Of a stretch of DNA of 38,644 bases, positions 1 through 9,482 are shown piece after piece. Source of the stretch: a virus. The notes beneath the pieces are model-generated. The model ran no database searches. It was not told where the DNA came from and worked only from the letters and a program-made list of their open reading frames with translations. The first letter of the stretch is position 1, and the number at the start of each line of letters is the position of its first letter. The stretch lies in the IMG/VR virus record IMGVR_UViG_3300010296_000020, positions 1-38,644 of that record. One strand, 5' to 3'. The position numbers were made by a program, and so were the translations under genes.

Positions 1-3000
1 ATTGGCAAAAGTTCTAGCAGCCGATTCGTCTAGTATACATTGAGTTGGATTTTCCTCCAACATCTCGGAGCAGTAATAAAATCCAGAAGTATATAATTGA
101 TCAGGGATACCATCGCCGTTGGTGTCTCTAGACATTCTAAGTAAGTCTGGGAACGTGCCGCTTGTAATGTTATTCCCCGCACCATCATCAATAAATATCG
201 CTGAGAGTGGTGCGGAGCAATTATACCCTTGAGCAAACAACTGATAAGCAGGACCGACCGTCCCACTAAAGGCTCCAGTGTGAGGATATCCTCCCTTGAA
301 ATAACCACTAAGATCTGTTTGCAACACCCGCGCACTTGATTTGGGTGTCCAATAGATTCTAAATGGACCCTGGTTTTTACTAGCATGTGGTCCTGCGCCA
401 ATCATGTAGTTGTCTACAGAGCCACTAACAATTACTCCAGCAGCAGCCAACTTCTCTTTTGCATCTTGAGTAGTATTAGCCTCTAGAGGGAAGAATCTAT
501 GGAAAGTAGAATTCAGGTCTGTTCCCTGAGCAGGAACCCAAACAGAGCTTCCTGCTCCGAACACATCAAACACACTAAGCGGTCCCGTTCCTGGGGTCCC
601 TGAAGGTGCCCCATAGGCAGGAATGTCATAAGCATTCCCCGCATTGGTTTCGTCCACGGAAGAAGCCCAGATGGCACTAGGACCATGATACTGAGTGCTT
701 GCAGGGTGCATACCACTTACAGATAAGTAAGAAGCGTTAAGTCTGGAGGTGTCCGCTATGTTCCAGATCATGAACTTATCACAATCTGTTCCACTAGTAG
801 TATAATAAAATCCGTCTAAAGGACTATCATTAGTGCCTAGTGGGAAGTGAACATTTTTAACATTTACCACGCTGCCCTCTGTGGCTCGCAACGCTACCCC
901 ACCCTGAGTTATTTGAGCGCGACCAGACCAGTTAGGTGTGCCTAGAATAGGAGTGTCCGCAACAAAGAAACCGTTTGTCGCTCCCGTATCATTAAACCTA
1001 GGGAAGGAAGGTATAGCAAACCCAAGCCCCGCAGCCAAGTTATCTAAGTTGTAGAAGTTTATAGCCGAAGAGTCTTGAGGGTTGGCGTAAAACTGCAAGG
1101 AGCCTGAGGAAGTATATGCACTTGTTTCAAAATCACCTATCAGATAATCTGAGCCAGCCTCTAGAAGACCTGCTCCCAAGGAGGTTCTTCCCCAATTCGC
1201 TGGGAAAGAGCCCATGTCTTTTAAGTTTATGGTGGAATTCCTATTAGCAACCAAGCACGCCCTGGTAGCATGAAGCTCCACAGAGGTATGGTTTAGCTTA
1301 GAACTAAGATCAAAGCCGCTAACCTCAAGCCCAAACTCGTCTCGCGCTCTGGCTGGTTCGATGTTCAAGACCGAGTTATCCTCAACTAGAACATCTACAC
1401 CAAACTGTCCCATGGCAGTAGGTCCATGAAGATTAATAGTAGAATTATTTCCCGCGTAAATTCCAGCCATACGCTGTTGATATGAAATTCCCGCTGGACC
1501 ATAAACGAAGTTGCACCCAGTATTACTACCGAATAGGGATACTTTTGAGGAGTTTACAGCTTTAATAGCACTTCCGTAATTTGGTCTAGAAGCAACACCA
1601 CTAACTTGTATGTTGGGGTGAATTAGATCTAGCATAGAACCATCATTTACTGAGATGGCTGGTAGCGGAGCATTCACATTACCGTCCCAAAGAATAGCAC
1701 CATGCTCTTCTAAGAACTTAGAGTTACCGTAGGTCGTAGGCATGTTGTTCTTTCTTCTGAAAGAAAATACACTATTGCCTCTAAGGTCAATATGCTGTCC
1801 ATTTGCCGACATATCTAGCTGATGTCTATCAGCCTGCCCCGCATCGGTTGGAGCGGTCAGGGAATCAAAGATAAACTCCGAGTTTCTAGATCTAATAGCT
1901 TGGCTGCTATGAGCGTCAAGGCAAAGGTTTTCGTAAACGAATTTAGAAGAATCCGCTTGCACTCCTTGATCATTTCCATAAAAATCAATTAGGCCCTTTA
2001 CATTCACCTCAGAGTTATTGATAATCATTCCATAACCCGTGTTGAGTTCGGATCCTAAAATACTCCCTCTTAAGGGCTCAGTAGCGACTGACCTTCGAAC
2101 TCCTCCAAAAAGCTTAGAGTTATCTAATACAAACCCCGCATAATTTCTAGAGGAAATTACCTTGCAGTCAGAACCAGAGGCACCATTATCTCCAACGGAG
2201 TCGAAGTCCAAACCAAGAGGAAGGGAGCTTACAAGAACCTCACTATTAACCGCATGGAACCCGTAGCCTTTTTCAGCCACTCGGGTAGTGATGCTGTCTA
2301 AGTGATAGTTTCTATACGCAAACGCCGACCTGGAGAGAGTGACACCGGAGTTAAGGAATTTCCAGCCAGAGTCTTTAGCTCTCATACCCACACAATTCTC
2401 AAGAACAACCTTGGAATTTACGATCTCAATAGCATAATCATTAACGGCTGCTGTATTCTTGGCCGCATCTACAAAAAAGTTTCTAATGTAGATGGGTCCA
2501 TCACAATTCTTAACGGTAATTTTTCCTAACTTATTAAGGTAAGTGTTGCCACCAACCCCAACATCACCACCAGCAATGGTGTCTCGGTATATGTTTGCGG
2601 AAGTTCTTTGATTTTGAGCACTAATATCTAGTGACTGTAAGGTATTGTCAAAGCTAGTGTTTACCGTGTTTTCGTAAGGACCCAAATCAAACAAATTAGC
2701 GTCGCCATTTTGAAATAAATTTCTATCTACAGCCACTGCAAGCGGTGCTTTCCTTAGGGTGTGTCTAGGATAAATTACTCTGTGAGTGTTATTATTAACA
2801 TCAGTATTCGAAACACCATCCAAGACAGGCGTGCTAAGAGAAAGGCACGAAGCATCAGAAATTGCATTACTCAGATCTATAGAACTAAGTCGGAAGCACA
2901 TTTTGTGAGATGAGTTTTGTGCTGGTATATTTAGACCGTCGCACTCGGAAGAAGCATCATAAGCTCTACCAAAAGCTCGGTTGATGATCTCTATAGAACC

Positions 3001-3387
3001 CCCCTCCTCAATTCGGAAGTTATGTAGTTCTAAATCACCTAAGTCTCCAATTGTCCCAACCTCAACCAGAACAGGGAATCTAACCACTTTGGGGATAGCT
3101 GCGATACAGGAGCTAAGTTCAGTGAATACTGTTCTATCCGCTGCTAAGACTGCTGGGTCGGCGTTGGCGGAAACAGATAATGCGAACCCAGGAACTCCTG
3201 CGGAGGTTGCGAACCCCTGCTGTTCCCAAAGAGCGTATGTCCTCTCCTCTAGGTCGTAGAGAGGAAGGTTATCCTGCTCCCAGTTGTAGAAAGAGCTAGT
3301 GTCGAACTTCGACACATAAGGCGTCCACGCATTAAATAGCTGGACTGTGCCGCTACTGGTGTAGATGTCGTTTTGATTAAATGGCAT
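1..3387 (-). CDS. Giant beta-helix virion protein, probably fibre or baseplate-attached (C-terminus beyond window)
   Basis: The minus frame is open from an ATG at 3387 to the window edge, giving at least 1129 codons without a stop. The 3' end is missing. The N-terminal ~60 residues (aromatic-rich, with WEQDNLPLYDLEERTY at about 28-43) look like a separate attachment domain. From about residue 200 the protein consists of short repeated rungs such as NSEVLV, NSKLFG, NSEVNVKG, NSKVSLFG, NSTINL and NSVLNIE. This is the spacing and composition of a right-handed parallel beta-helix. Near residue 1088 the loop DTNGDGIPD has the acidic spacing of an EF-hand or thrombospondin-type calcium site. It is the last visible gene of the tail run and starts 1 base after the stop of the preceding gene. 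A role as tail fibre, tailspike or baseplate appendage is inferred from fold and position. No catalytic residues can be assigned, and the exact family is not recognised. Confidence 0.8.
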   Translation of the reverse strand, partial: MPFNQNDIYTSSGTVQLFNAWTPYVSKFDTSSFYNWEQDNLPLYDLEERTYALWEQQGFATSAGVPGFALSVSANADPAVLAADRTVFTELSSCIAAIPKVVRFPVLVEVGTIGDLGDLELHNFRIEEGGSIEIINRAFGRAYDASSECDGLNIPAQNSSHKMCFRLSSIDLSNAISDASCLSLSTPVLDGVSNTDVNNNTHRVIYPRHTLRKAPLAVAVDRNLFQNGDANLFDLGPYENTVNTSFDNTLQSLDISAQNQRTSANIYRDTIAGGDVGVGGNTYLNKLGKITVKNCDGPIYIRNFFVDAAKNTAAVNDYAIEIVNSKVVLENCVGMRAKDSGWKFLNSGVTLSRSAFAYRNYHLDSITTRVAEKGYGFHAVNSEVLVSSLPLGLDFDSVGDNGASGSDCKVISSRNYAGFVLDNSKLFGGVRRSVATEPLRGSILGSELNTGYGMIINNSEVNVKGLIDFYGNDQGVQADSSKFVYENLCLDAHSSQAIRSRNSEFIFDSLTAPTDAGQADRHQLDMSANGQHIDLRGNSVFSFRRKNNMPTTYGNSKFLEEHGAILWDGNVNAPLPAISVNDGSMLDLIHPNIQVSGVASRPNYGSAIKAVNSSKVSLFGSNTGCNFVYGPAGISYQQRMAGIYAGNNSTINLHGPTAMGQFGVDVLVEDNSVLNIEPARARDEFGLEVSGFDLSSKLNHTSVELHATRACLVANRNSTINLKDMGSFPANWGRTSLGAGLLEAGSDYLIGDFETSAYTSSGSLQFYANPQDSSAINFYNLDNLAAGLGFAIPSFPRFNDTGATNGFFVADTPILGTPNWSGRAQITQGGVALRATEGSVVNVKNVHFPLGTNDSPLDGFYYTTSGTDCDKFMIWNIADTSRLNASYLSVSGMHPASTQYHGPSAIWASSVDETNAGNAYDIPAYGAPSGTPGTGPLSVFDVFGAGSSVWVPAQGTDLNSTFHRFFPLEANTTQDAKEKLAAAGVIVSGSVDNYMIGAGPHASKNQGPFRIYWTPKSSARVLQTDLSGYFKGGYPHTGAFSGTVGPAYQLFAQGYNCSAPLSAIFIDDGAGNNITSGTFPDLLRMSRDTNGDGIPDQLYTSGFYYCSEMLEENPTQCILDESAARTFAN

Positions 3388-3388
3388 T

Positions 3389-3997
3389 TTAGAAGTTCAA
3401 GGTCCATCTGAAGATGAGACTAAAATCGCTAGTCTTTCTTATATTACTAAAGGTTCTGTAGCAAACTAACAAGGATTTGTCGTCGGTAGCTCCCGTTGGG
3501 TTTTTCATGAACATACCCACCTCATTTATGTTAGCTGGCGAGCTATCTCGTTCAAGTCCATTGCACGCTTCCTCATCTAGAACCAAGGTGTACCTCACGG
3601 AGGAATCGGATATCCTTGTGATTTTGTTTTTGGGAATCAAGGGGAAGGCTTGGTTAAGGATGTCAGCACCATTCTCTATTTGAGTTGCCTCTTTGATGAA
3701 TAGGTTGCTTCCACCACCATACTCGGCCTTAGTTAGGTCTCCTGACAATGCAAAAATAGAGCTAGGGACAGTTGAATAGGCTTCATGAGGCCCAGATACC
3801 CCAACTTGGAATCTTTCAATCTGATAATCTAAGATCTCATTCGAGCCAGACCCAGTGAAAAGGTAGGAAAGGCCCACGCCCATCCCCGATACGATGACGT
3901 TGCTGTCATCTAAAACCACTTCCTCCTGACCATCAGAGTATCTTTTGATGATGGTCAGGTGTCCGTTAATGCCTAATTCGTCAGTAAAGTTTTTCAT
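3389..3997 (-). CDS. Beta-rich tail/baseplate protein, shorter of a paralogous pair
   Basis: The protein has 202 residues from the ATG at 3997. A longer reading from a GTG at 4015 is possible but has no ribosome site. The ATG overlaps the upstream stop (ATGA) and has GGAGG 11 bases upstream, so it is preferred. The protein looks beta-rich. It shares its plan with the next gene upstream: an N-terminal strand pair followed by a conserved Asn-x-hydrophobic-Val turn (SNVIVSG here, PNMLVDG there), a middle Q/I...FG-G segment, and a C-terminal strand ending in an aromatic W-x-L-x-F (FRWTLNF here, KWRLHFL there). This suggests duplication and a shared structural role, perhaps in the baseplate periphery or as a fibre adaptor. 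That role is an inference from position between the wedge genes and the giant beta-helix protein. The family is not recognised by name. Confidence 0.75.
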   Translation of the reverse strand: MKNFTDELGINGHLTIIKRYSDGQEEVVLDDSNVIVSGMGVGLSYLFTGSGSNEILDYQIERFQVGVSGPHEAYSTVPSSIFALSGDLTKAEYGGGSNLFIKEATQIENGADILNQAFPLIPKNKITRISDSSVRYTLVLDEEACNGLERDSSPANINEVGMFMKNPTGATDDKSLLVCYRTFSNIRKTSDFSLIFRWTLNF

Positions 3998-5073
3998 AGG
4001 AAGTGGAGCCTCCACTTGATTGTTAAGTCGGCGTACTGATTATAATCAGTAATATATGTCAAGTCTTTTGACACAGTTTTTCTACAGAACAGTTTATACT
4101 TTCTAGGATTATCTAGTACCCTAAACTCAAAAGGTGGTGTATTTCCATTTAGAAGAGACTGTTTCATATCTATTGTCCACAAACCCATCTGGTAAATACC
4201 ACCAAAGACATTCAGGGAGTGAACATCATCCTTAGATAATTTAGTAGAATACTCAACAGTTCCGTTAGTAGCAAATGCTGAGTTAGCTGATATGCAAAGC
4301 CCGTTTTGAGTGTTAGCAAAAGGATATCCAGGATTAGGGACGGAACTCATTATCATGGTTATAAATCCACTAATATCCATTGAGCTTGCGTCATTCGGAT
4401 AGCTGCCTGTGGTCAGAGTTTTGACAGCCTGGGGACCTCCAGGCTCAAGGTAATATAGTGCTCCCCGCGCGGTGGAACCTGTCTCGCTGGCACCCGCTGG
4501 ATAGCTACCCATTAAGTTTCCTACGAATTCGGCAGAAGTATCGAAGTCCGTTCCTTGCGTAATATGATTCCTAATAGCTGAGGGCATAAAGTTGACATGT
4601 TGCCCGTTTCCTGGGTACAAAGAACTGATCGCAACGTCTATGGAGTCTATCTCTATAGCAGAAGATACATCAGAATTTTCAGACAACACTCTACCTGCGG
4701 GATTGGGAGCTTCTACAAGAAACCCCTGATTAGGTTGATAAACATTATCCTTATCGTCTACAGTCTTCCATCCGGCAGTATTAAGGACCCCAGTAACCTG
4801 TAAGTTAATAACAGTCCTGATTTTGTTGAACTTCTGCTCATAAATATCTCTACCAACTTTTTGAAACGCCTCTGATCCTGTTCCGAAAGAAATGGCCTGA
4901 ATCGTATAGTTCGATGCATCAACAATTGAGGATGTGGCAAAATCCTCCACACCCGATAGAGAGGGGGATACCGTCATAATATCAGCTAATAACTCTCCAG
5001 CCCCATCAACTAACATGTTGGGTTCTTGAAGAACTAACTTATCTCCACTCCAAACTTCTACTTCGCCTCTCAT
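3994..5073 (-). CDS. Beta-rich tail/baseplate protein, longer of a paralogous pair
   Basis: The protein has 359 residues. Its ATG at 5073 shares one base with the stop of the upstream gp7-like gene (TGATG), a sign of coupled translation. The N-terminus (GEVEVWSGDKLVLQEPNMLV, roughly residues 3-22) and the C-terminus (ITDYNQYADLTIKWRLHFL) match the pattern of the shorter neighbour. The central ~150 residues are an insertion rich in Ser, Gly, Asn and Pro that the neighbour lacks. No signal peptide, membrane span or catalytic motif is visible. By position after the baseplate wedge operon it is probably a virion component at the baseplate rim, such as a fibre connector. This placement is inferred; sequence alone supports only a structural beta protein. 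Confidence 0.75.
   Translation of the reverse strand: MRGEVEVWSGDKLVLQEPNMLVDGAGELLADIMTVSPSLSGVEDFATSSIVDASNYTIQAISFGTGSEAFQKVGRDIYEQKFNKIRTVINLQVTGVLNTAGWKTVDDKDNVYQPNQGFLVEAPNPAGRVLSENSDVSSAIEIDSIDVAISSLYPGNGQHVNFMPSAIRNHITQGTDFDTSAEFVGNLMGSYPAGASETGSTARGALYYLEPGGPQAVKTLTTGSYPNDASSMDISGFITMIMSSVPNPGYPFANTQNGLCISANSAFATNGTVEYSTKLSKDDVHSLNVFGGIYQMGLWTIDMKQSLLNGNTPPFEFRVLDNPRKYKLFCRKTVSKDLTYITDYNQYADLTIKWRLHFL
4003..4015 (-). promoter_or_regulatory. Ribosome site within a small palindrome
   Basis: On the minus strand GTGGA-GGC-TCCAC is a 5-bp inverted repeat with a 3-base loop, and it contains the GGAGG that lies 11 bases before the ATG at 3997. If it folds, it would hide the ribosome site of the shorter paralog, leaving translation to coupling with the upstream gene. 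The stem is short, so this is a weak call. Confidence 0.35.
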
Positions 5074-8000
5074 CAGTTGTCGAACTCCACTAGTGTATAA
5101 TTTTGATAGGTTCCGTCTTTAGTGTGTTGCACCCAATCCGGTTGAACTTTATAGTTGAGTCTGCTACCTCCACTAAGCTCTAGAGAATCCTCAGTTATAG
5201 TTGCATCCCTAGATGCTAGGTTGGTCGCGTACTGTCCTATACCTTGTCCCATCAATCCATTATAGAACTTTAATACATCACGAAGCTGATCTTTTGATAG
5301 CTCCAAACGATCCTCTTTTACGAACGGAGTGAATGGAATACCCTTAGTCTCTACCCCATGCCCTGTGCCAATAGAAGCTCTATCCCTAAGGGTCTTATCT
5401 TGAAGCTCAATCGAGTCTAACAACCAATACTTTTTATCATTTAAGGTAGGAACAAAGAATATTTCTACAATATAGTTGGTGTCATCTCTATTTACTTGTT
5501 CAGTAATCTTATACTGCTCTTCTTCAATAGGAATAATATCAAGATACTCGTAGTTATTATGTATGGTAAAGTTCCTGGTGTCAAAGTCTATCGAGAAAGT
5601 TTCGAAGTAAGAATCCTTAATATTGTTAAGAGAAACATTGTTAATGACAGAATCCGTTTGCGACACATTTGCAAGGCAGTTGACACGCTCTGACGGATCA
5701 GGAAGCTTTATATCAAAGTTATACTTATGAGAAAGAGTATTTAGAACTAACTCTTTGGAGATCCTACTCTCATTGACTGGTTGCCACTTATTTAATGGCG
5801 TCCATACCCACATCAGATCATCTACGGGCTCAGTATGAATCCACACACCAAGCTGACCGCCACCCAGAATCTCGGAAAACTCCTCAGCTACTAAAGATTT
5901 TATCTTTAGGTTGAATGTGTGATCCTTGATGAAGTAGTTTCTCCTCTCTCCATAGGAGGATAGGTCAAACCTCATTCTAGGAAGACCCCCAAGAGACTTA
6001 CACTTTATAACGCGATTGGCTATGAGATCATTCTCCTCTCCAGGAACTGCGAAAGAGTTATCTATATCAAAGATAGAGAATTGATTAGCTGAGGGAGCCC
6101 CAGAGATATCACAAAACTCAATACCGCTAAGAATTTTAGCATTCCTAAACTCCGCATTATAAACATTGCCAGGGATAAAAGTTCCAGACAAGGGGATTAC
6201 ACTCTGCCCAGCGGCATCAGCAACAAATGTTCCATCAGCAGACTCGTTCCACACGGATACGGTGTTTATCGGCTCTGCGGATCTAACACTTGATGCCACA
6301 AAGTCTCCAACAAACTCACCATCAAGCTCTAAATCACAATTGAAAAGTCCGAGACCAAATACTTGACCGAATATATTACCTCCAGACTCTTCTAGGGAGT
6401 TTCCGCCCAATGCGTGCTTGGCAAAATACTTAGAATATTCACGGTGCAGTACATGCAGCCCTTTACCGAACGCAAAGTTCTCGTAATCAGCAAAAGAGTT
6501 GAGGACATAACCACTAGCGATAGCCTCGTTTGCTAGACTCTGAGCATTGTTTTTCCAATAAGCATCTGAATCATATGCGCTTGTAGAGAGTAGAATTTGC
6601 TCCCCATTGTCGAGCGCCTTCGATTCGAAAAGCTCATGCATCGTGTTGTATAGCTCGGGCAACTGACCTCGATCAACGTACCTAGCTGTAGCTGCTAATT
6701 TCTCTGGCATCTTGGCGTTTGATCCTAGTGCAGACAAACCTCTATATGGGAAAGTGGTGCTAGTATCTATGCCTGAGAATGTTCTGGTTGACATTAGGCC
6801 CTCACATTCGTCCCAGATCCCAGAAGGATTAATGGGGTCAACCACTGGGTGAAACTTGCCAGCAGAAGCAACGTACCCAAGCGTAAGCTCACCTAATGAG
6901 GATGCTAAGGAGTGCTCCAATGTGGAGGGGTCGTAGCTCACAGGTCCATTAAAGCCAGTCCTATCGTAGTACCCCTCTAAAGGCAGTAGGTACTTAAGAT
7001 TTCTTCTCCTAATAGCTCGTCTAGGAACACTATCGAGCGGTGTGATAACTGCCGTTCCTGAAAGCAGAGGATCAGTAACGTCATCTACTGCGGCTCTTTT
7101 GAATGTATTTAATCCGCCTCTTCCCGCATCAGAGTCTAGGTTCGAGTCACCTCCTCCTGTAGCAAAGGACATAGCGGCTCCACTATACTCAAAGTTTCCT
7201 AGTACGGAGCCAGATGTGTATCCCACCCTATTATCGTCGTGATCCAACCCAAGATACTCGAAAGCTGTGGAAGACATTTCAAAATCATCTTGAGCACTTG
7301 CGGTTAGGTTAACTCGGGTGATGGCATGTGCGGGAGAAAACTCCCTAGATACGCGAGCAGCCTCATATAGTGCGTACCTGCCATCCCCCTCTAAAGTAGA
7401 TTTTGAGAAATCAAAATCTGTCTCATCGAAGTTAACAAACAGGTGAGAAGATTTACCATTCCAAAGGCTCAGAGCATTCTTCTCATAGTCAGAAATGCTC
7501 AACATCACGCTATCAAAGTTGGAAGGTGTTTGCGTTGAACTAAAGAACATTAAGAACTCATTCAAAGCTCCGAGATCAGACTCATCAGTTACTGCGCTAC
7601 TGACTATAAAATTACCTGTCTCTTCCGCAAAGCTCTCTGTGACCTTGAAGCACTTAAGTCTCTCCACTAAAAAATCTACCATAGGCTTTGTCACAGAACA
7701 ATCTCTATAGTATTTTACCTCCTCAAAGGGAGGCAGTGGGAAGTTTCTTCTTCCCCTATAATTAAACAAGAACTCTAAGTCGCCTTTAAACTTTAGGTAG
7801 GTTGGACGCTGCCCCGTTGTAGGATGCTCAACTCCAGCCATATAGACTCCCTCACCAAGAGGTCCGAACCCGTAAGCAGCGTCCCAAGCTTTACTCTCTC
7901 CAAATAGTTTAGCGTCCTGCTTATACGCCTGGAAACCTGGGTCGGTGATCTTATGAATATGAAAGCCTCGCATAGAGGGCTCTCCTATTGTTGTGTACCT

Positions 8001-9482
8001 CTTAGTCTCACAACCCTCTGAGTCTAACTCCCAGAACTGAGGAACAGGGAAAGGGCTGCCATGGAATAAGAAGTTCTCTGGGAACCTCTTATACATATCC
8101 AGTAGGATACTATCTGTCACTAGCTGTAGATTCTCTTCTAGACTGCTTGTGCTATAGTTGTAAACTCCACCCTCGACAGCAAGAGCCCTCGTCCAGGTCT
8201 CTAGATTTTTGAACAAGGGAGATTCGGTCACTAAAGCATACCAGATAAGGTTTGGTAAGTAAGATTCCCAAAGCTCCTGAACCTGACCAGAAACATCAAA
8301 GACAGAATCAATAATTAAGGCATTTAGAGCCGACTGTATGGCCTCCAAAGTTCCTGATTTCTTGTAAAGATCTATGGCTAATCTAAGTTGATGTCTCCAC
8401 TTGGTGGGAGAGTTCCCTCTTAGCTTAAAGCCAATAAGATCCGCAATGTACTGAATCTGCTCGTCTCTACAATTTTCTATATCGTAGATCAGAGATATGT
8501 TTTCAATCTGATCAGAGATGTCAGCAAAATGATACCCCAGAATATTAGAAAACTTCCTATGAGGCCCTTTTGACACCAAGTCCTGCAACTCTAGTTGAGA
8601 GTCGATATAACTATTAAAAGCATCCTTAACTCTATAGTCTCTCTCATCTATGTAGAGAGGAGAGTAAGCAATGTCAACCAGCGTCTTTAGGTTATCCAGC
8701 TTCTGAGTCCCGCTCGTATAAGTGGCTACTACTCCAGCACTAGAATCCACAATAGCGTCTGCCGCTCCAGAAACAAAACTAGTGGGTAGATACTGTCCGA
8801 AGGAACAGGTCTCATTATTTCTCCACAAATACTCAGTTAATCCTTTCACTCCATCAACGGTAGTTAGGGACTTTCCAACGTACAGGGAATTAAGAGAGTC
8901 TAGTACATAGCTAGATGGAGAGTATGTCAGACCACCATCGGCTGAGGTGTTTAGGAAATAAAACCAGCCCAGAGAATCAACCAGATAATTGTGAACTGAA
9001 CTGGCGTCTTCGTTTCCTGTGAGCGCAGAAAGAGTTGTTATATTCTCTTCAAGGGATCCTGTCTCTGTCTGGGTTGCAGGGACTAGTATTGGTAAAAGAA
9101 CAGAAGATAAGTATGAAGAAAACGATGAAGAAGTTGAGAAGTCTATGAAGCTTTTGCCTAGTGGCTGAAGGATCTTCGTTTCGAACGTAAACGGATTTAT
9201 CTTCGTAAGCTCATTTTGTTTTACAAAGTATTGAGAGATGCCACTAATGTTCTCCAAGGAGCTAGTCTGAGTGTTCTCTACTCCCGAAATAGATAGAGTT
9301 GTGGCTACATTATCCGCGAACTGAACGTGCCTGTTTATTAGATCAGAAATAGGATCTAACTCTGTACCACTAAGCTCCAGATCCTTTTGTTGATACACCT
9401 CAGGCGTAATTAACTCAACCAACTCTACGAAGTTAGTTTTTGTATAATTTCTTTTCTTCGGTGTATTCTTGTTGACGCCCAT
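5073..9482 (-). CDS. Giant baseplate wedge protein with a tail-protein-I (P2 gpI / T4 gp7-like) segment
   Basis: The protein has 1469 residues and is the largest gene in the window. Residues ~300-390 carry the signature of phage tail protein I: an N-terminal helical stretch, then ENCRDEQIQYIADLIG, a WRHQLRLAIDLYKKSGT helix and a following ALNALI segment. In contractile tails this protein pairs with the gp6/gpJ protein in the wedge. The gp6-like gene lies immediately upstream and overlaps by one base (TGATG), supporting this role. T4 gp7 has about 1030 residues, so this version is about 440 longer. The remainder (about 400-1469) is acidic, beta-rich and without recognisable enzymatic motifs, and probably forms extra peripheral domains. 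The gpI segment is clear to me. Equation with gp7 rests on synteny and size. Confidence 0.8.
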   Translation of the reverse strand: MGVNKNTPKKRNYTKTNFVELVELITPEVYQQKDLELSGTELDPISDLINRHVQFADNVATTLSISGVENTQTSSLENISGISQYFVKQNELTKINPFTFETKILQPLGKSFIDFSTSSSFSSYLSSVLLPILVPATQTETGSLEENITTLSALTGNEDASSVHNYLVDSLGWFYFLNTSADGGLTYSPSSYVLDSLNSLYVGKSLTTVDGVKGLTEYLWRNNETCSFGQYLPTSFVSGAADAIVDSSAGVVATYTSGTQKLDNLKTLVDIAYSPLYIDERDYRVKDAFNSYIDSQLELQDLVSKGPHRKFSNILGYHFADISDQIENISLIYDIENCRDEQIQYIADLIGFKLRGNSPTKWRHQLRLAIDLYKKSGTLEAIQSALNALIIDSVFDVSGQVQELWESYLPNLIWYALVTESPLFKNLETWTRALAVEGGVYNYSTSSLEENLQLVTDSILLDMYKRFPENFLFHGSPFPVPQFWELDSEGCETKRYTTIGEPSMRGFHIHKITDPGFQAYKQDAKLFGESKAWDAAYGFGPLGEGVYMAGVEHPTTGQRPTYLKFKGDLEFLFNYRGRRNFPLPPFEEVKYYRDCSVTKPMVDFLVERLKCFKVTESFAEETGNFIVSSAVTDESDLGALNEFLMFFSSTQTPSNFDSVMLSISDYEKNALSLWNGKSSHLFVNFDETDFDFSKSTLEGDGRYALYEAARVSREFSPAHAITRVNLTASAQDDFEMSSTAFEYLGLDHDDNRVGYTSGSVLGNFEYSGAAMSFATGGGDSNLDSDAGRGGLNTFKRAAVDDVTDPLLSGTAVITPLDSVPRRAIRRRNLKYLLPLEGYYDRTGFNGPVSYDPSTLEHSLASSLGELTLGYVASAGKFHPVVDPINPSGIWDECEGLMSTRTFSGIDTSTTFPYRGLSALGSNAKMPEKLAATARYVDRGQLPELYNTMHELFESKALDNGEQILLSTSAYDSDAYWKNNAQSLANEAIASGYVLNSFADYENFAFGKGLHVLHREYSKYFAKHALGGNSLEESGGNIFGQVFGLGLFNCDLELDGEFVGDFVASSVRSAEPINTVSVWNESADGTFVADAAGQSVIPLSGTFIPGNVYNAEFRNAKILSGIEFCDISGAPSANQFSIFDIDNSFAVPGEENDLIANRVIKCKSLGGLPRMRFDLSSYGERRNYFIKDHTFNLKIKSLVAEEFSEILGGGQLGVWIHTEPVDDLMWVWTPLNKWQPVNESRISKELVLNTLSHKYNFDIKLPDPSERVNCLANVSQTDSVINNVSLNNIKDSYFETFSIDFDTRNFTIHNNYEYLDIIPIEEEQYKITEQVNRDDTNYIVEIFFVPTLNDKKYWLLDSIELQDKTLRDRASIGTGHGVETKGIPFTPFVKEDRLELSKDQLRDVLKFYNGLMGQGIGQYATNLASRDATITEDSLELSGGSRLNYKVQPDWVQHTKDGTYQNYTLVEFDN

